Source: Allantophomopsis cytisporea
Lineage: Eukaryota > Ascomycota > Leotiomycetes > Phacidiales > Phacidiaceae
DNA length: 64,000 bases
Reading direction: 5' to 3'
NCBI GenBank assembly: GCA_024752435.1
Contig: CP103021.1
Coordinates: forward strand, 1,178,001 to 1,242,000
Position 1 is the first letter of the stretch. Every line of letters begins with the position of its first letter. Below are positions 32,201 through 44,135 of the stretch, one piece after another. Made by a program: the position numbers and the translations under genes. Under the pieces are notes generated by a model. The model did not search any database and was not told the DNA's origin. It saw nothing but the letters and a program-made list of their open reading frames with translations.

Positions 32201-35200
32201 TGTGATGATGTTGATGGGTAGGGTTGAAGTGACTGGAGCTAATGTCAAGAGACTGAGAGTATGTGCGAGTATAGCCGTGCCCACGGAGCCTTGACTAATG
32301 ATATAATATCCCAATACTGTTGAGGCAGGCTTAGTAGCTATAAGACCATGTCACAGGGTGTGTACTAACAGCTAATATCGACAGCGTTATACAGATGATA
32401 AAAATGTTTCGCGCCTTGTTCTAGGAAGTTGTTGATACAGTGAGAAGAATAATGAACGCCTGGATCTTGCGTGCTGAAACCGTACAATTGGGCAACTGTC
32501 GAGGTCGATGAGAAGCTGTATATATATGGAAGTTAAGAAATGCTTCGTTCAGGCCTAGGTGGACGAACGTCCGAGTTTTAATGTATATTCATGACCAAAG
32601 ACCTTCAAGAGAGGGAAAAGAGAGTATCACAATTCAGAGGCATGAAGGGGCTGAGAGTATAGATATGTATTCATAGAAGAGCATAACGGACAAAAAGGGC
32701 TGGAGCCAGTTGAGTAACTAGTCATACGTAAATTGCAAGTCGGAGTATTGATCAACAAAAGGGCCAAGAGGACCGATATTCGTCGGGGGGAGAAGTGGAA
32801 ATTGATTGGAAAAGCATGTTGACAGGGGATCGTTGATAGTGGCATACGGGAGGAACCCTGGACTGCTGGAGCAGCACCGGGGGATGGAGTATGTACATAC
32901 CGCAGGAAGCTTTGTGGGAGTAAAGCGTCTGCAGCTGGACGAGTGTGAGAGAGAGAAAGGCGTGAATGAACATAGTCTGACCAGGAACCATGTAGGAGTG
33001 TGCAGATAGTGGTGGACCCAGCGTGGATCGACGTCTCATCATCGTGATGGTCGGCCTCACGGTTCCTTCATGGAGATGCACAGACTCATAGAGCGGCGGA
33101 ACACCAGCAGTGAGTACTCGGCTATGGACTTACCCTGCTATTGCACACTTCTCTTTGATATGATGCTAGCATGATTAAGAAAGCACAGCAGGGAAAGTGG
33201 TAGTCGAGTCTAGTGACCGAAAAGAGTTGCAAGATGTTGGAGGAGTGAAAGCTTAGAGTCAGGATTCGATGCTCATCATTCCACTCTCCAACAAGAAGAT
33301 CCAGGGAGTCCCTAGCAGATGGCTCGTCTTCGTCTTCTTTCTTCTTCTTCTTCGTCTCCGCTTACCGTCTGCTCCCCAAGGCTTGGAGCTTGAATTTAGT
33401 ATGCATGTATGTAGTGTAAAAGCTGCAGTATGGTACCGTACCCGATTCAACGATATCTCTGGGTCATCGGGGTAAGACCGACGACATTTCATGATCATCA
33501 TGGCCTAGATGTTGACCAAAGCGGCGTTCAATCGGCATAAAGTGACATGTTTTGAAGACTAGTCTTGGATGAGATGCATGAATACTCCGTATAGAGCGCA
33601 TAGGGCCATAGGAAGTTGTTGAGTAGTACCTCTGTTCGACGAGCAAGAAGATGAGATTCTGGTGATTTCATGCATGACGAATAAGCGACTTTACTTTCCC
33701 GTAAAGAGGCGTGACAGGCAATAACAGGCACAAAGAATCACTGCGATGCACCAACGCCCACCGGTACTGCCTTGTCGACCATCCACCAACCAGAGCGACA
33801 CAAGAGCCCCGGTGCGCCTGCAATAACTTCCAGGCACATCAACAAACATTGATACCCCTACGCGAATCCTGGTGAGCTATCCATCATGCCCTCATTACTC
33901 TTCAGTACTCTACTCTACGATACCTTATACGCACACTGAACTCTCTCAATCTCTACTACGTACGTACGGTACCTTACAGTCGAGTCGAGTCCATCAACGT
34001 AAACTGTTGATCTTAGTCCTCACGATGTCAACGGAGGTCCCGAGGATCCATATTGGCGATGGGGCTACATAGCCGCCGCGGTGGCCATTAGTGACCACTG
34101 CTCACTGCTTCTCAGGCCTGTCACTGTACAGAACAGAGATTTTCAGTAGGAAGCAGGGGATAATAGCAGCTCCCAGGCCCGTGAGTGGCCCTGAGCCACC
34201 AACAACATCCCCAATGGAAGATAGGCTCTTATCGCCCTCTCCACTGTTCAAAGTAAGGTACCGCCATCCAGATTGCGAGTCGGCAGCGCCGTAGACGGAA
34301 GAGGCTTATGTTGTTTCTATGATTCTACAGCTCCATCCTTTATTTACCTTCCGAATCATATCTACATAGTACTGCCATCATACTCCACAGTCACTGTGGA
34401 TACAGTAAGTAGCAATGGGGACGCCTTTCGTTCTTATTGGATCTTGCTGTGCGGCAATAGATCAACCTCTCATACTCCCTCCCCATCGAAGCTATCACAC
34501 GCAGTAGCGTTGGTGAGAGTCTCTTCGATCGTTGTGCCGAGTCCCTCTCGGCGCCCACTTGAGAAATCACAGTGGCGTAGCTGTGCTAGTGTGTACTATG
34601 AATACAGGTACACCAGGTACATTACCTTGCAACGGTGATGGCTGATCGAGTATCGCGGGAGACACTTAATGACTAAAGTAGCAGACGGTTGAACGCTGCC
34701 AATGGCATACATAAATTACACGTACAGGCTGGGTACGGTCCAATGCCTATTCAGTCTTATGGGATAGATTAAGGCGCCTTACGTCGTTCAGAGTTGATGG
34801 AACGGTGATAACCCACCAACTGAACCTCGCTATCCCGCCGTCATTTGCAGCGGCACAATGAACAGGGTAGTGGGGAGCAAGTGTGCTGCTGCATCTTCAT
34901 ACCCAAATGATGCAACTGCTAATTTTCTTCCGGAACCTATTCTCAGGCTGTAGTGGAAAGAGGTTCTTTTCCATATAATCTGACGGTGTGAGTGACAGCT
35001 GACAAAAGTGCATAAGTAGCTAAGCATGAAGTAATACACTCATGTATGTACCTTGCCTACCATCGTATCGTCCTGCGTACTGCAATGCGAGTGTCGATGT
35101 ATTAATTAGGAGTACGCAGTACAGGGTAGTACATATGCTGTAGCCAATTGCCCAATTCACTAAGGCATACATATACTTAGCATTAAATGACGGGGAAGAA

Positions 35201-37589
35201 CTCACAGTGATATCTATCAATGTATTTGGATTGTGGTACTTACTGTAACTCACCTTATGCAGATGGAGTTTGGTATTGTAACACACATGACATTGAAGAT
35301 ACGATGGAACAATGATGAGGGGAGTTCTGGCGAGCATGACACTGTATGCCGCTCTGTTACTCAGCAGTTCGTCCGGAGTCACAAGTGAACAAGAACAGAA
35401 CCATTCACTTATGGAATCTCCCACACGATACACATTTAGTACAAATCCCCAAACCATCAATTCCCCACGAAACGAATCTGCCGAGTACGAGCGTTTCAGC
35501 TTTCAAATACCAAGGCCAAATCTAGTACAAGAAAGAGTGCCACCTAAAGAGTAGACAGCCTAGTCTGATTGAAGATATAGTACACGCGTGGTGCGATCAC
35601 TACTCGCCATAGCAGAGCATCAAAGCGCATTCCGTCGTGAGGTCGTGTAAATAGAGGGATGTAGATATGGAGAACCACAAGAATCCTATCGTGTCCCCTA
35701 GCGAAAGGCAAAACCGCTTATGTCGCGGCAGTGGAACCTCACAAATCACTCTGCACAACCTCCGAATGTCTCACGCCCAACACGACGACGACCGTTGCTG
35801 GTAACCATGCTACTGGTGCAAAGGGATATGAGGATCAACGGATGCAACCCAGGACCATGGGCTTGACTCTCATGGAGGCAACGTAAATTTGCGAGCCTAT
35901 ACGCTTCGGGAAGAGGAAGCGCACTGGCGATGCCGGATGTGATCTTGGGCTCGTTGGGCACATCCGATGCTCGAATGTTCGTGGGCTAGCCCAGGACTGT
36001 GATGCATGATTTCACGATCTTTACTTTCTCAAGTGTGATTTCGGCGCAGAGACACTCTGGGATGCATCTTGCGCAGTACTATGTATGTATACAGTCCATA
36101 TGTGCACATTAACTCTGGGTGGTGATCTGCAGCGAAGCATTGAGAGACACTGGAGTTACGGGTATTCTCGACCTAACTCCTGGATCCATGCTGAAAATAG
36201 TTGACTTTATTTTCTCTTCGGGTTAGAGCTCGTACGTTACCGATGAGCTTCCGTAAACATGGAAACTGTGGCCATGAACTATGCCGTCGACGGGGCTCTT
36301 GGAAATGCATGGGAGTTTAAGTCGATACAATTCATTATTCGTGCAACAATATATTTGATTACAATGCATATACTTGTACTCTAGATGTTGTTCTTGAGAG
36401 GCAAAGAGCAAGGATAAGATGGGCAATGCGAGTATACGCACGTGCTTGATTTCTTGAACGCGTCACTGACGGACTTTATAAATTGGAGGTTCAGGGGCGC
36501 GTCAAAGACGTCTGGCATCTTGGTAAGACGAGGGTTCTGAGGCGTTGAGGAATATCTGAGGTGCATAAAATACCAAGCCCATGCCCTTCGCTCACTTGCC
36601 AGGCGCAGTCTTGCTGGGCTGTGTTGACATGGCCACTGGAAGATTTTCTAAGTGATACAAGCAAGATAAGGCCATAGTATGAGAGAACATCAGAGTCTGG
36701 ACGCCTTGCAATTGATGATACTCTGCCCAGGGATTCACGAATATAAGAGTATAGCATTTGATAGTAATTTCATGTATTTGTCTGGAATATTACAGCCACA
36801 CAAAGCTGAGCTCGAAGACCGTAAGAGTTTTCAGGGACATTGTTGCTGGGATCGTATCACAAGTCCATCTCAGATAGCAAGCTACTATCTGGAATATTTT
36901 GGGTCTGAAGTCCTATATATTCTTTTGCGATAATTAGTCAAATGCCCATAATAAAGGGGATAGTTAAAAAATGTATCGAATCTTCAATCAGATGTCCGTT
37001 AAGATCATCGTCAGCCCGAAGGCCTTCTAAATCAAGAGGTACCAGAAAAAGTAAAATATAAAAATATCATCATTGAAGTGTTGTTGAACGTGAAATAAAG
37101 TGAATACATACAATAATATTTTGTTGTTGTGTGGCAATAGCTGTTGTAAGTTATTGGTTAAACATTCAGTTCCTGACTGTGCAAGAGCGATACTCGATCA
37201 CTCAAGCGCTTTATTGTCGTTGATAAATCCCACAGGATAACAATCGGATGAGTGATCAAATTCATGATAACATGATCACACCAGAGATGGTGCATAGCTG
37301 AACCGCATAGATGCAACTCATACTCTTTCGTGGATATTGAAGTTCGGTGATGTGCTACCAATTGTTTGTTTGTGGTCGGAAGTGCTTTGAGGCTCGGGAA
37401 ACAAAATCTAGAACTTTTTGCGAAGTCATACTCTTTTCGGAGCTAGTGCGTCCAAAATCGTCAGCCCTAGCACTAAGCGAATCGCACAGCCAGAATCTCG
37501 AGAACTTCAATTCTTGCGCCGACTTCTATCCACGACGACCAGCTTTCCTCCGCCAACTCGACGAATCCTTCTCGACAAAATCAGCCATC
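32201..37589. other. 5.4-kb gene-poor region upstream of the 7TM receptor
   Basis: No convincing protein gene except a doubtful 80-codon frame at 35312. The region has many GTAC-type palindromes and GGTAC/TACC words (for example ACGTACGTACGGTACC near 33960) and a CTT-rich stretch at about 33335-33355. Its length suggests extended regulatory DNA or non-coding transcripts for the receptor on the left. The last few hundred nt must contain the RPS13 promoter. Confidence 0.5.
35312..35554 (+). CDS. Doubtful small secreted protein, 80 residues
   Basis: An intact frame begins MMRGVLASMTLYAALLLSSS followed by SGVTSEQEQNHS. The first about 25 residues have the basic-hydrophobic-small pattern of a signal peptide. 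The remainder is polar with no cysteines and no recognised family. It lies alone in a gene-poor region, no TATA or intron supports it, and the opposite strand is equally open, so chance is a good alternative. Confidence 0.2.
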   Translation: MMRGVLASMTLYAALLLSSSSGVTSEQEQNHSLMESPTRYTFSTNPQTINSPRNESAEYERFSFQIPRPNLVQERVPPKE

Positions 37590-38285
37590 ATGGGTCGCAT
37601 GCACAGCAACGGAAAGGGCATTTCTGCCTCTGCCATCCCATACTCCCGCGCTCCACCAGCGTGGTTGAAGACCACCCCAGAGCAGGTTGTCGACCAGATC
37701 TGCAAGCTCGCAAAGAAGGGTGCCACTCCATCTCAGATCGGTGTTGTCCTCCGTGACTCCCACGGTGTTGCCCAGGTCAAGGTTGTCACTGGTACGTTGA
37801 GAAATTCTTGTTAAGAAATAATGAGAATTAAGTACTGATGTCAATTGCAGGTAACAAGATTCTCAGAATCCTTAAGTCCAACGGTACGGTTCACCCAGTC
37901 TGAAGAAGCATCTTTCGCAAAAAACGCAAAGAAACACATATCCAAGAAGAATTCCACATGGAATATCTCAATACTGCCTCTGCTTGGTCTTTGACTGACA
38001 GAGAGAATTATAGGCCTCGCCCCAGAGATCCCAGAGGACCTTTACATGCTCATCAAGAAGGTAAGAAATCCTTTCAAAACGTTTTTGAAAATGCTAATCC
38101 TTCGCCCTCAGGCTGTTGCCGTCCGCAAGCACCTCGAGCGTAACCGCAAGGACAAGGACTCCAAGTTCCGCCTCATTCTCATCGAGTCCCGTATCCACCG
38201 TCTCTCCCGTTACTACAAGACCGTCGGTGTTCTTCCACCAACCTGGAGATACGAGTCCGCTACCGCTTCCACCTTGGTCGCATAA
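37590..38285 (+). CDS. RPS13: 40S ribosomal protein S13 (uS15)
   Basis: Exons 37590-37791, 37851-37883, 38014-38060 and 38112-38285 encode 151 residues, the standard eukaryotic length. The start MGRMHSNGKGISASAIPYSR and the C-terminus PPTWRYESATASTLVA are near-invariant in fungal uS15. uS15 binds helix 22 of 18S rRNA and is an early assembly protein of the small subunit. Exons 2 and 3 are only 33 and 47 nt; the join through NKILRILKSN and GLAPEIPEDLYMLIKK confirms them. Intron 2 is longer (130 nt) than other introns in the window. I looked for a snoRNA in it and found no convincing box C/D pair. Confidence 0.97.
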
Positions 38286-38600
38286 GCGCTGAACCTACGA
38301 GTAAAAGGATTGCTTGGGCAAGGAGTTGGGACTGTTTTAGCTTGCATATTATGTGGTTTAATCGATCACGAAATACTGCAGATATGGCACTGTTTTTGCC
38401 ATAGCGTAGCTTTACATATGAAAATGAATTGCACGCTCAAAAGCGATCCCAGATTTGAATTTTTGAATTGCATTACTATCCGTGGTATCATCTCCAATTG
38501 CGCCTGTCCTTCAAATGACCATCAACATTGTGATATCCAGCCTAAACGCCATGATGCATATGCATGTAATATCTCGTCATTCTACTTCACACATTGTCCG
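38286..38600. other. Convergent 3' region between RPS13 and SDC1
   Basis: 315 nt of AT-rich sequence shared by two convergent 3' ends. Nothing else was recognised. Confidence 0.5.
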
Positions 38601-39314
38601 CTACTTCTCGACCTCGCGCGACTTCTCAAGAAGAAATTCACCGAGAAATCGAAGCGGCTCTGTTGGCCTGCCAGAAGAGTCAATAATCTTAAATTTCAAG
38701 TAAAATGCATCTTCTGGAGAACTCACTTCTGGACGGCAACTTGACGCATGCCTTCCATCATGTATGGAGTGACCTTATCAGCGAGGTATCGGCGCGTGAA
38801 CGCTCCATGTGCCTCAACTTCGGTAGGCAAGGCTTGAGCCTGCTGCTCTGGGTGCTGCGAAGTTGCGCGGGAATTGGCGTCGGTTCCACTGTTCATTTTG
38901 ACCGACGGATTGATTGCTGATCCGTTGGTAACAGAAGTGTTCGTGACTGGGTTGCGTGGAGCTGGAGTTTGCGACGGAGTTGTAGTTGGAGTGGAAGGAG
39001 CTTCAGCGGCGGAGATTGCTTGTGCAGGTGGAAGATCGAGCTTTAGTCAAGTTAGAAAACGAAAATCGCATGCCCACAAATAGCCCCGGTAGTTAGGTAA
39101 CTGGCGACCTAACTGGCGGGGTCATCTGGCGAGGTCATCGATGACTTACATTCTGCGCAACTTCATTGCTCTGCTGCTGCTCTGCCTCTGTCTTTACCGG
39201 TGGGTCTTGCAAAGCCATTGCAGCTTGGTATGCTGCGGCGGCTGCGCTGATGCTCGACACATTGGAAATGTCTTCCATTGTGGTATCGGGGTCGTCAACC
39301 GCGTTGTTCGCCAT
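38601..39314 (-). CDS. SDC1: Dpy-30-domain COMPASS subunit (Sdc1)
   Basis: Exons 39150-39314, 38727-39040 and 38601-38667 encode 181 residues. The N-terminal two thirds are low-complexity (Ala, Thr, Pro, Asn, Gln). The C-terminus is a complete Dpy-30 motif split by an intron: TRRYLADKVTPYMMEGMRQV, AVQKPTEPLRFLGEFLLEKS. This helical pair dimerises and docks on the Bre2/Ash2 subunit of the COMPASS (Set1) histone H3K4 methyltransferase. Without the last 67-nt exon the motif would be cut in half. An in-frame ATG at 39335 would add seven residues. It is divergent from FAN1 across about 270 nt. Confidence 0.9.
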
Positions 39315-39581
39315 GTTTGATTTGTTGATGTTCACTTACAAACGTGACGATGGGAAAGTTCCTAAGGTATTCATTCATCCAGCTGCATCGCATGTCAATT
39401 TACACGCTAACACGTGAGAACGTGCGCGCTCCGACTGTTGCCTTCCGCGTCGCGCCTGGTAAATGAGGTTCAAGATGTCATCGAAGGCACCCTCTAACGC
39501 GATTTCTTACCACCTCATAGAAAAATCCTGCAATTCCAACCCCTCTTATGTTCTCATCTAGATCAATGCGATGCTGCAAAC

Positions 39582-42236
39582 ATGCCTAGTCAAAAAATTC
39601 CTCATCCTACATCAACCAATTTCGATGAGGACGATATATCGCCACCGGCCAAACGATTGAGATATATTCAGAGCTCTGGAGAAGAGTCCGCATCTTGTGA
39701 CGTTTCCGAGGCTGAATCACTGCCAACAACTCCTGGCTCTCAGAAGTTAAAGAATGAAATCCGAGACTCTGAAGAAGAATTAGATTCGGAAAATGAAAAC
39801 CAGAACGATTATAGGATTACAGCACTGGAAGAAGCTCTTCCTTTTATCAAGACTGATAAAGAAGCTATCGCAGAATATGAGTCTCACCGATTTGGAACCG
39901 AGTCTGTACCAGAGGATTTGAAGACAAGACTTGATCAGAGGACATGGACAAGAGGAAAGAGCTCCATATATGTGGATGCCTTCAATTTAGCTCTTGAGAC
40001 TGTCCTCAAAGATGAGGGGCACCTTTTTGACGAGGCTGAGCAAGAAGCTTTCAAACAATGGAGGCTATTGGATTACGAAGCTCAGTATCTGTAAGTTTAT
40101 TCCTAGAATTTCAGCACAGAGGTCTAATTTGTAGGTAGATATGTAAGGTTGTTTCTCCGCAAGACTTCTGCTTGGCATCGCATAAGTCGACTAGGCTATT
40201 ATAGTGATATTGCGGATCTTCCTGCTGCAGTTGAAAGTCTTCAAGGGCTCCGACACTTACCCTTGACTACTCCAATTCCGTTGATAAACCCTGGTGAAGA
40301 TGAAGCTCCTGATGGATCCACTTTGACAGAGTCCTTCAGATTTGCAGATGCATCAGAAGAATGCATTACGACGATGAAAGAGGCATCTTCTCTTCTGAGT
40401 TTAGATGAACTCAAGACAGTTGCTAAAGAGGCCAAAATACAGGGTAAGAACAAGTCAGAATTACTGAAAGCTCTCCGACGCATGTCAGGGAAACAGATGG
40501 GTCTAGGATGGGTGGGATTGAAAAGGTCTGATAGTGAAATGACTACGACATCAAATGGATCTTGTGTTGAAAGCGAAGATACGGACGCCGCAGGAGATAA
40601 CCATGAAGACATCAACCGGGACAAACATTTCCTGCGTAAAATTATGACTATCACAGGTCCTTGCATTAGATTGCATCTCCCGACATTGAAGCTTTTTGAA
40701 AGGGTTCTCCTAGTTTTCTACAGATCAACCGAGTGGACTGACAAGTCTCTCACCACAATAATTTTAGCAAGTATCTCTCGAAGAACCTTCCCAGAATATA
40801 TTGTCTCGAGGTCAACAAACATCTTCACTTCGAGAGCCGACCTTCTCGAATTTGAAGCTGCCATCAGGACGCAATTCCGCGTGGACAATATTCTCGAAGG
40901 TTTCGGGAATGCAACACCTCAAGGTCTCCAGAAGGTACTCGACATCTTCGAAGAGGTCTACCCACGATGGCATGCCCTTCTCGAAGAAGAGCAGTGCAAA
41001 GAAGATCGCCTCTATGAAACAGGCGAAGGTGCCTATCTACGGCGTTTCTCGCCGGCATGGGTGTACACACGTATTATACACAAAGGCGCTGGTGTACTTG
41101 GACGCTTCAAGCAGCATCTACGCGAGCACTCAGTCCTCAGCGCTTTGCTCAATCAAACGCTATTTCACTCCGCGCGGCGCGGCGCTTGGTATACGCGCAA
41201 AGCGTTGCTAGAAGAGCACTACATGTGCTCTTTACTCCCATCCCCTTCACTCTCCACCCCCGAAGCCCAAAAGCGCCATTGGAAGCGCCTTGCACTTGCC
41301 ACTTGTGAAACTGGCCTGCAGGACCGTGATACACACCTCATCTACCATCATGACCTGCAGAAGCGTATCCGTAAGCTGGAGAAAAGCCTCAAGGTTGCCG
41401 TGCGCCAACAACATGACTTCGGGCACGTGTCGCTGGCGACCGCTGTGTCCGTGTCTGTCTCTGGCACTCAAATTGTTCACAATCACCTGCGTCCGCCGTC
41501 CCGTGGCAAGAATGGCGAGCTGCGGAATAGATCAACTAAAACAGTCTGGCTTGATGCCGCCGAGGGTGGTGGCGAGTGCAGCGTCGAGGCGATGTGTCTG
41601 TCTGCGTACCGTGCGCAGGGCTGGAAGGGATTCCACGCTGAGGGCGCTATCGTCCGCACGCTATTTGCCTACCTGTTCTTCGACGTGCTCTTCGTATATG
41701 TGCCAAACGTCTTCCAGACAGCATTCCAGACGTGTCCGCTGGATTTGCACAGTGACGCTTTCTATCCAGCAAGAGTATCAGAGGTTAATGCGCGGCTCGT
41801 AGAGATTGCGAATGGAGGCGCTAGAGATATTGTCCTGGCTGTGAATGCGAGGGAGAGGGAGAAGAAGACGTGCGTTGTGGGGCTTAATTGGGATTTTGAA
41901 CTAGCCGATATACTGGAGATTGTAGAGTGTTTCAACGGCGAGGCTCTGGCTACTATCTGTAAGGTCATGGCACAAGAGTATAGGCAGAGGAGTGGGGGGA
42001 TTCCAGATCTGTTCCTGTGGAGGATGGGTAGTGGGGAAGGTGAAGAGGCAGGGAATGGAGATGTAGAGCTAAAGCGGAATATTAAGGGAGAGGTTATGTT
42101 CGCGGAGGTCAAGAGCGAGAACGACAGATTGAGTGATACGCAGCGCCTGTGGATTGATGTGCTCACTGGCGCTGGTGTGCGGGTAGAGTTGTGCAATGCT
42201 GTTGCGAAGGAGACTAGAGTCGTAGATGTTCCATGA
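39582..42236 (+). CDS. FAN1: FAN1-type DNA repair nuclease (VRR_NUC domain)
   Basis: Exons 39582-40090 and 40139-42236, joined across a 48-nt intron, encode 868 residues. The join restores EAQYLYVRLFLRKTSAWHRI, the conserved start of the FAN1 DNA-binding region. The C-terminus has the VRR_NUC nuclease core: GIPDLFLW (about 791) and FAEVKSENDRLSDTQRLW (about 825), which supply the PD-(D/E)xK metal-binding residues. A TPR-like helical region lies between. FAN1 is a structure-specific 5' flap endonuclease and exonuclease that helps resolve interstrand crosslinks. Residues about 575-610 carry the conserved FHAEGAIVRTLFAYLFFDVL helix. The first 100 residues are acidic and probably disordered; I see no clear UBZ zinc finger. 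Confidence 0.94.
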
Positions 42237-42698
42237 CCAGTAATTGAGCTATATATCAGATTTGCATTTGAAAATCATTCTAAACAATACTCTCTGACAT
42301 AGATTTCTCTTCGCACTGCTGAGTAGCATACGTGTAGTGAGAGTTCAATGGACTATAACAATGAGTCGTATGGTAAGTAAGAAATACCTTATAAGCACGC
42401 AGAGAGGCTGCACTCCTGAACAAAGTCAATACTAAATCAGAAGCTAGGAGCTAAGCATTTCGATTGAATCCCGATTAGATGCCATGAAACTTCGTATGTT
42501 GGATGCTTGAGCTTGAGGACATGCTAGTTGAGAGTACTGGCGATAATCATTCATAATGATTATCAACAACACCATAACCAACTCCACCACACTCCATCAT
42601 ATCATATCATCAATCATATCTATCACATACAGTACGTATACCCTCACAATGTAATCATTAATTATTTGGTATTTAAGCGTAACTCATAATGCCACAGG
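42237..42698. other. Convergent 3' region between FAN1 and GT90 gene
   Basis: About 460 nt, with CAT/ATC-rich simple sequence near 42590-42630. No gene was recognised. Confidence 0.5.
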
Positions 42699-44135
42699 CT
42701 ACTGCGGCTTCCAGTCCAACTGCCGCATGAGCGAATAACTCTCCCACGGGACGCCTCTCCAAACCCTCTTCCCATCACCCAGCGCCATACGATCCGCGAG
42801 ATAGCCTCGAGTCCCATTCGCAGCCTCCCAGCCCCAGAATTCTGGCTTGAAAGTCTGTACTTCAGCCCACTGCCGAAAAAGTCTTCTCCAATAGCAGGTT
42901 TCCGCCGCAGCCGTGTGATAGCGCTCGCGGAATGTCTTGACGCTATTTGATGCAATCTTCTTTGCCGTACGGCGATCGCGCTGCAGGCCTCGAACGGTGC
43001 TCTCCAGAAGCGTGAAGTCGCGGCTTACCTCGACAAAGTTCTGATCTGGGCCTGACAGGCGCAACAAATGCTGCGTATGCTGCACCCAGTCCATCTTGTG
43101 CGCTATCAGTACGCTATCGCAATTCTGCAGGTATTTGAGCCGGCCGGAGTATGAATTTCCTTCTGTGTGCACGAGATACCGGTATTGGCAGTGCTCTGCC
43201 ATACTTTTTAGGTCGTCTCTCATTGAGTTCTCGTCGTGCCAATTCAAAGCCACAATATCCGCCCAACTTTGACCGCTGCTCACGTTGAGAAGTCTTTCTC
43301 GTACCTCTAATCCCATCGTCGCCCCACGCCACATCACTTTGTCAATTTTCCTGCTCCATGTATATGGCCCATCTGCAGATGTTGTATCTACTTGGGGATC
43401 GTGGGAGACCAATGGTCCGTTTTCCATGGCCAATGCTTTGCGCTGCACCTCTTCGTAACTACCTACTTTTGTCTCAGGCCAGCTGTAAAAGCCAAAATCA
43501 GGAATCAACCACGAATCGAGCTCGGTGGTTCTACGCGCATAGCTCCACTGAGGAATTCCAGATGCGGCGACATCATCGACGTTGAACGTAAATTCGATGT
43601 TGGGGATCGACTCATCGACGTGAGCTGGACTGGTGATCAAGGCGCGATGAATAGCTGCGAGGGTGGCATAATGTCTGCGGTAGACTTCACCGCGTACGTC
43701 AATGATGTATAGAGCACCTTCGTAGATCATGGCGCGCACATAGCCATTTTTTGGTTCCACAGCGTCGATGTCTGCTAGACTAATCCCACCCATCGTGCTA
43801 TTGTCCTTATCCCATGCCTTCGCCGCACGATCAATCTCGACAAAAAGTTCGGGAAATGCTATATCGCATTGATCGTTCGAAAGTTGTAGGTTAGTAGCAT
43901 CACGATAGTAATCCCATTCATAACTGTTTTCGGATTGGGGATTCTGCTTTGCTTGTTGCGGTTTGAAACCTGGGGGCAAGGGCATCCATGATTTTGATGT
44001 CGAGGGATGATGGTAGGAGGAGCCTTGATAAGTGAGAAGGACAACGACGCAGATTAAAAAAACGCCAATCAGGTAGATTTTATGTCGGAGTAGTGAAAGT
44101 ACTATATTGGAGATTGCGTTGGTAGAGCGTGGCAT
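42699..44135 (-). CDS. GT90-family (CAP10-like) glycosyltransferase
   Basis: A single exon of 478 residues. The short N-terminal tail and one membrane helix (LIGVFLICVVVLLTY, about 22-38) give a type II Golgi topology. The Lys/Pro-rich stem is followed by the GT90/KDELC-CAP10 catalytic region: DKVMWRGATMG, CQYRYLVHTEGNSYSGRLKY, NCDSVLIAHKMDW and NFVEVSRDF. Relatives include Cryptococcus Cap10 and Cxt1 and animal POGLUT1, which transfer xylose or glucose. A role in cell-wall or glycoprotein xylosylation is a family-based inference. A degenerate GGTAA repeat lies about 410-470 nt upstream of the start codon. Confidence 0.9.
   Translation of the reverse strand: MPRSTNAISNIVLSLLRHKIYLIGVFLICVVVLLTYQGSSYHHPSTSKSWMPLPPGFKPQQAKQNPQSENSYEWDYYRDATNLQLSNDQCDIAFPELFVEIDRAAKAWDKDNSTMGGISLADIDAVEPKNGYVRAMIYEGALYIIDVRGEVYRRHYATLAAIHRALITSPAHVDESIPNIEFTFNVDDVAASGIPQWSYARRTTELDSWLIPDFGFYSWPETKVGSYEEVQRKALAMENGPLVSHDPQVDTTSADGPYTWSRKIDKVMWRGATMGLEVRERLLNVSSGQSWADIVALNWHDENSMRDDLKSMAEHCQYRYLVHTEGNSYSGRLKYLQNCDSVLIAHKMDWVQHTQHLLRLSGPDQNFVEVSRDFTLLESTVRGLQRDRRTAKKIASNSVKTFRERYHTAAAETCYWRRLFRQWAEVQTFKPEFWGWEAANGTRGYLADRMALGDGKRVWRGVPWESYSLMRQLDWKPQ

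Noticed and set aside
37884..38013. Intronic snoRNA in the 130-nt second RPS13 intron
   Set aside because: CTGA tetramers are present, but no RTGATGA box or terminal stem could be matched.
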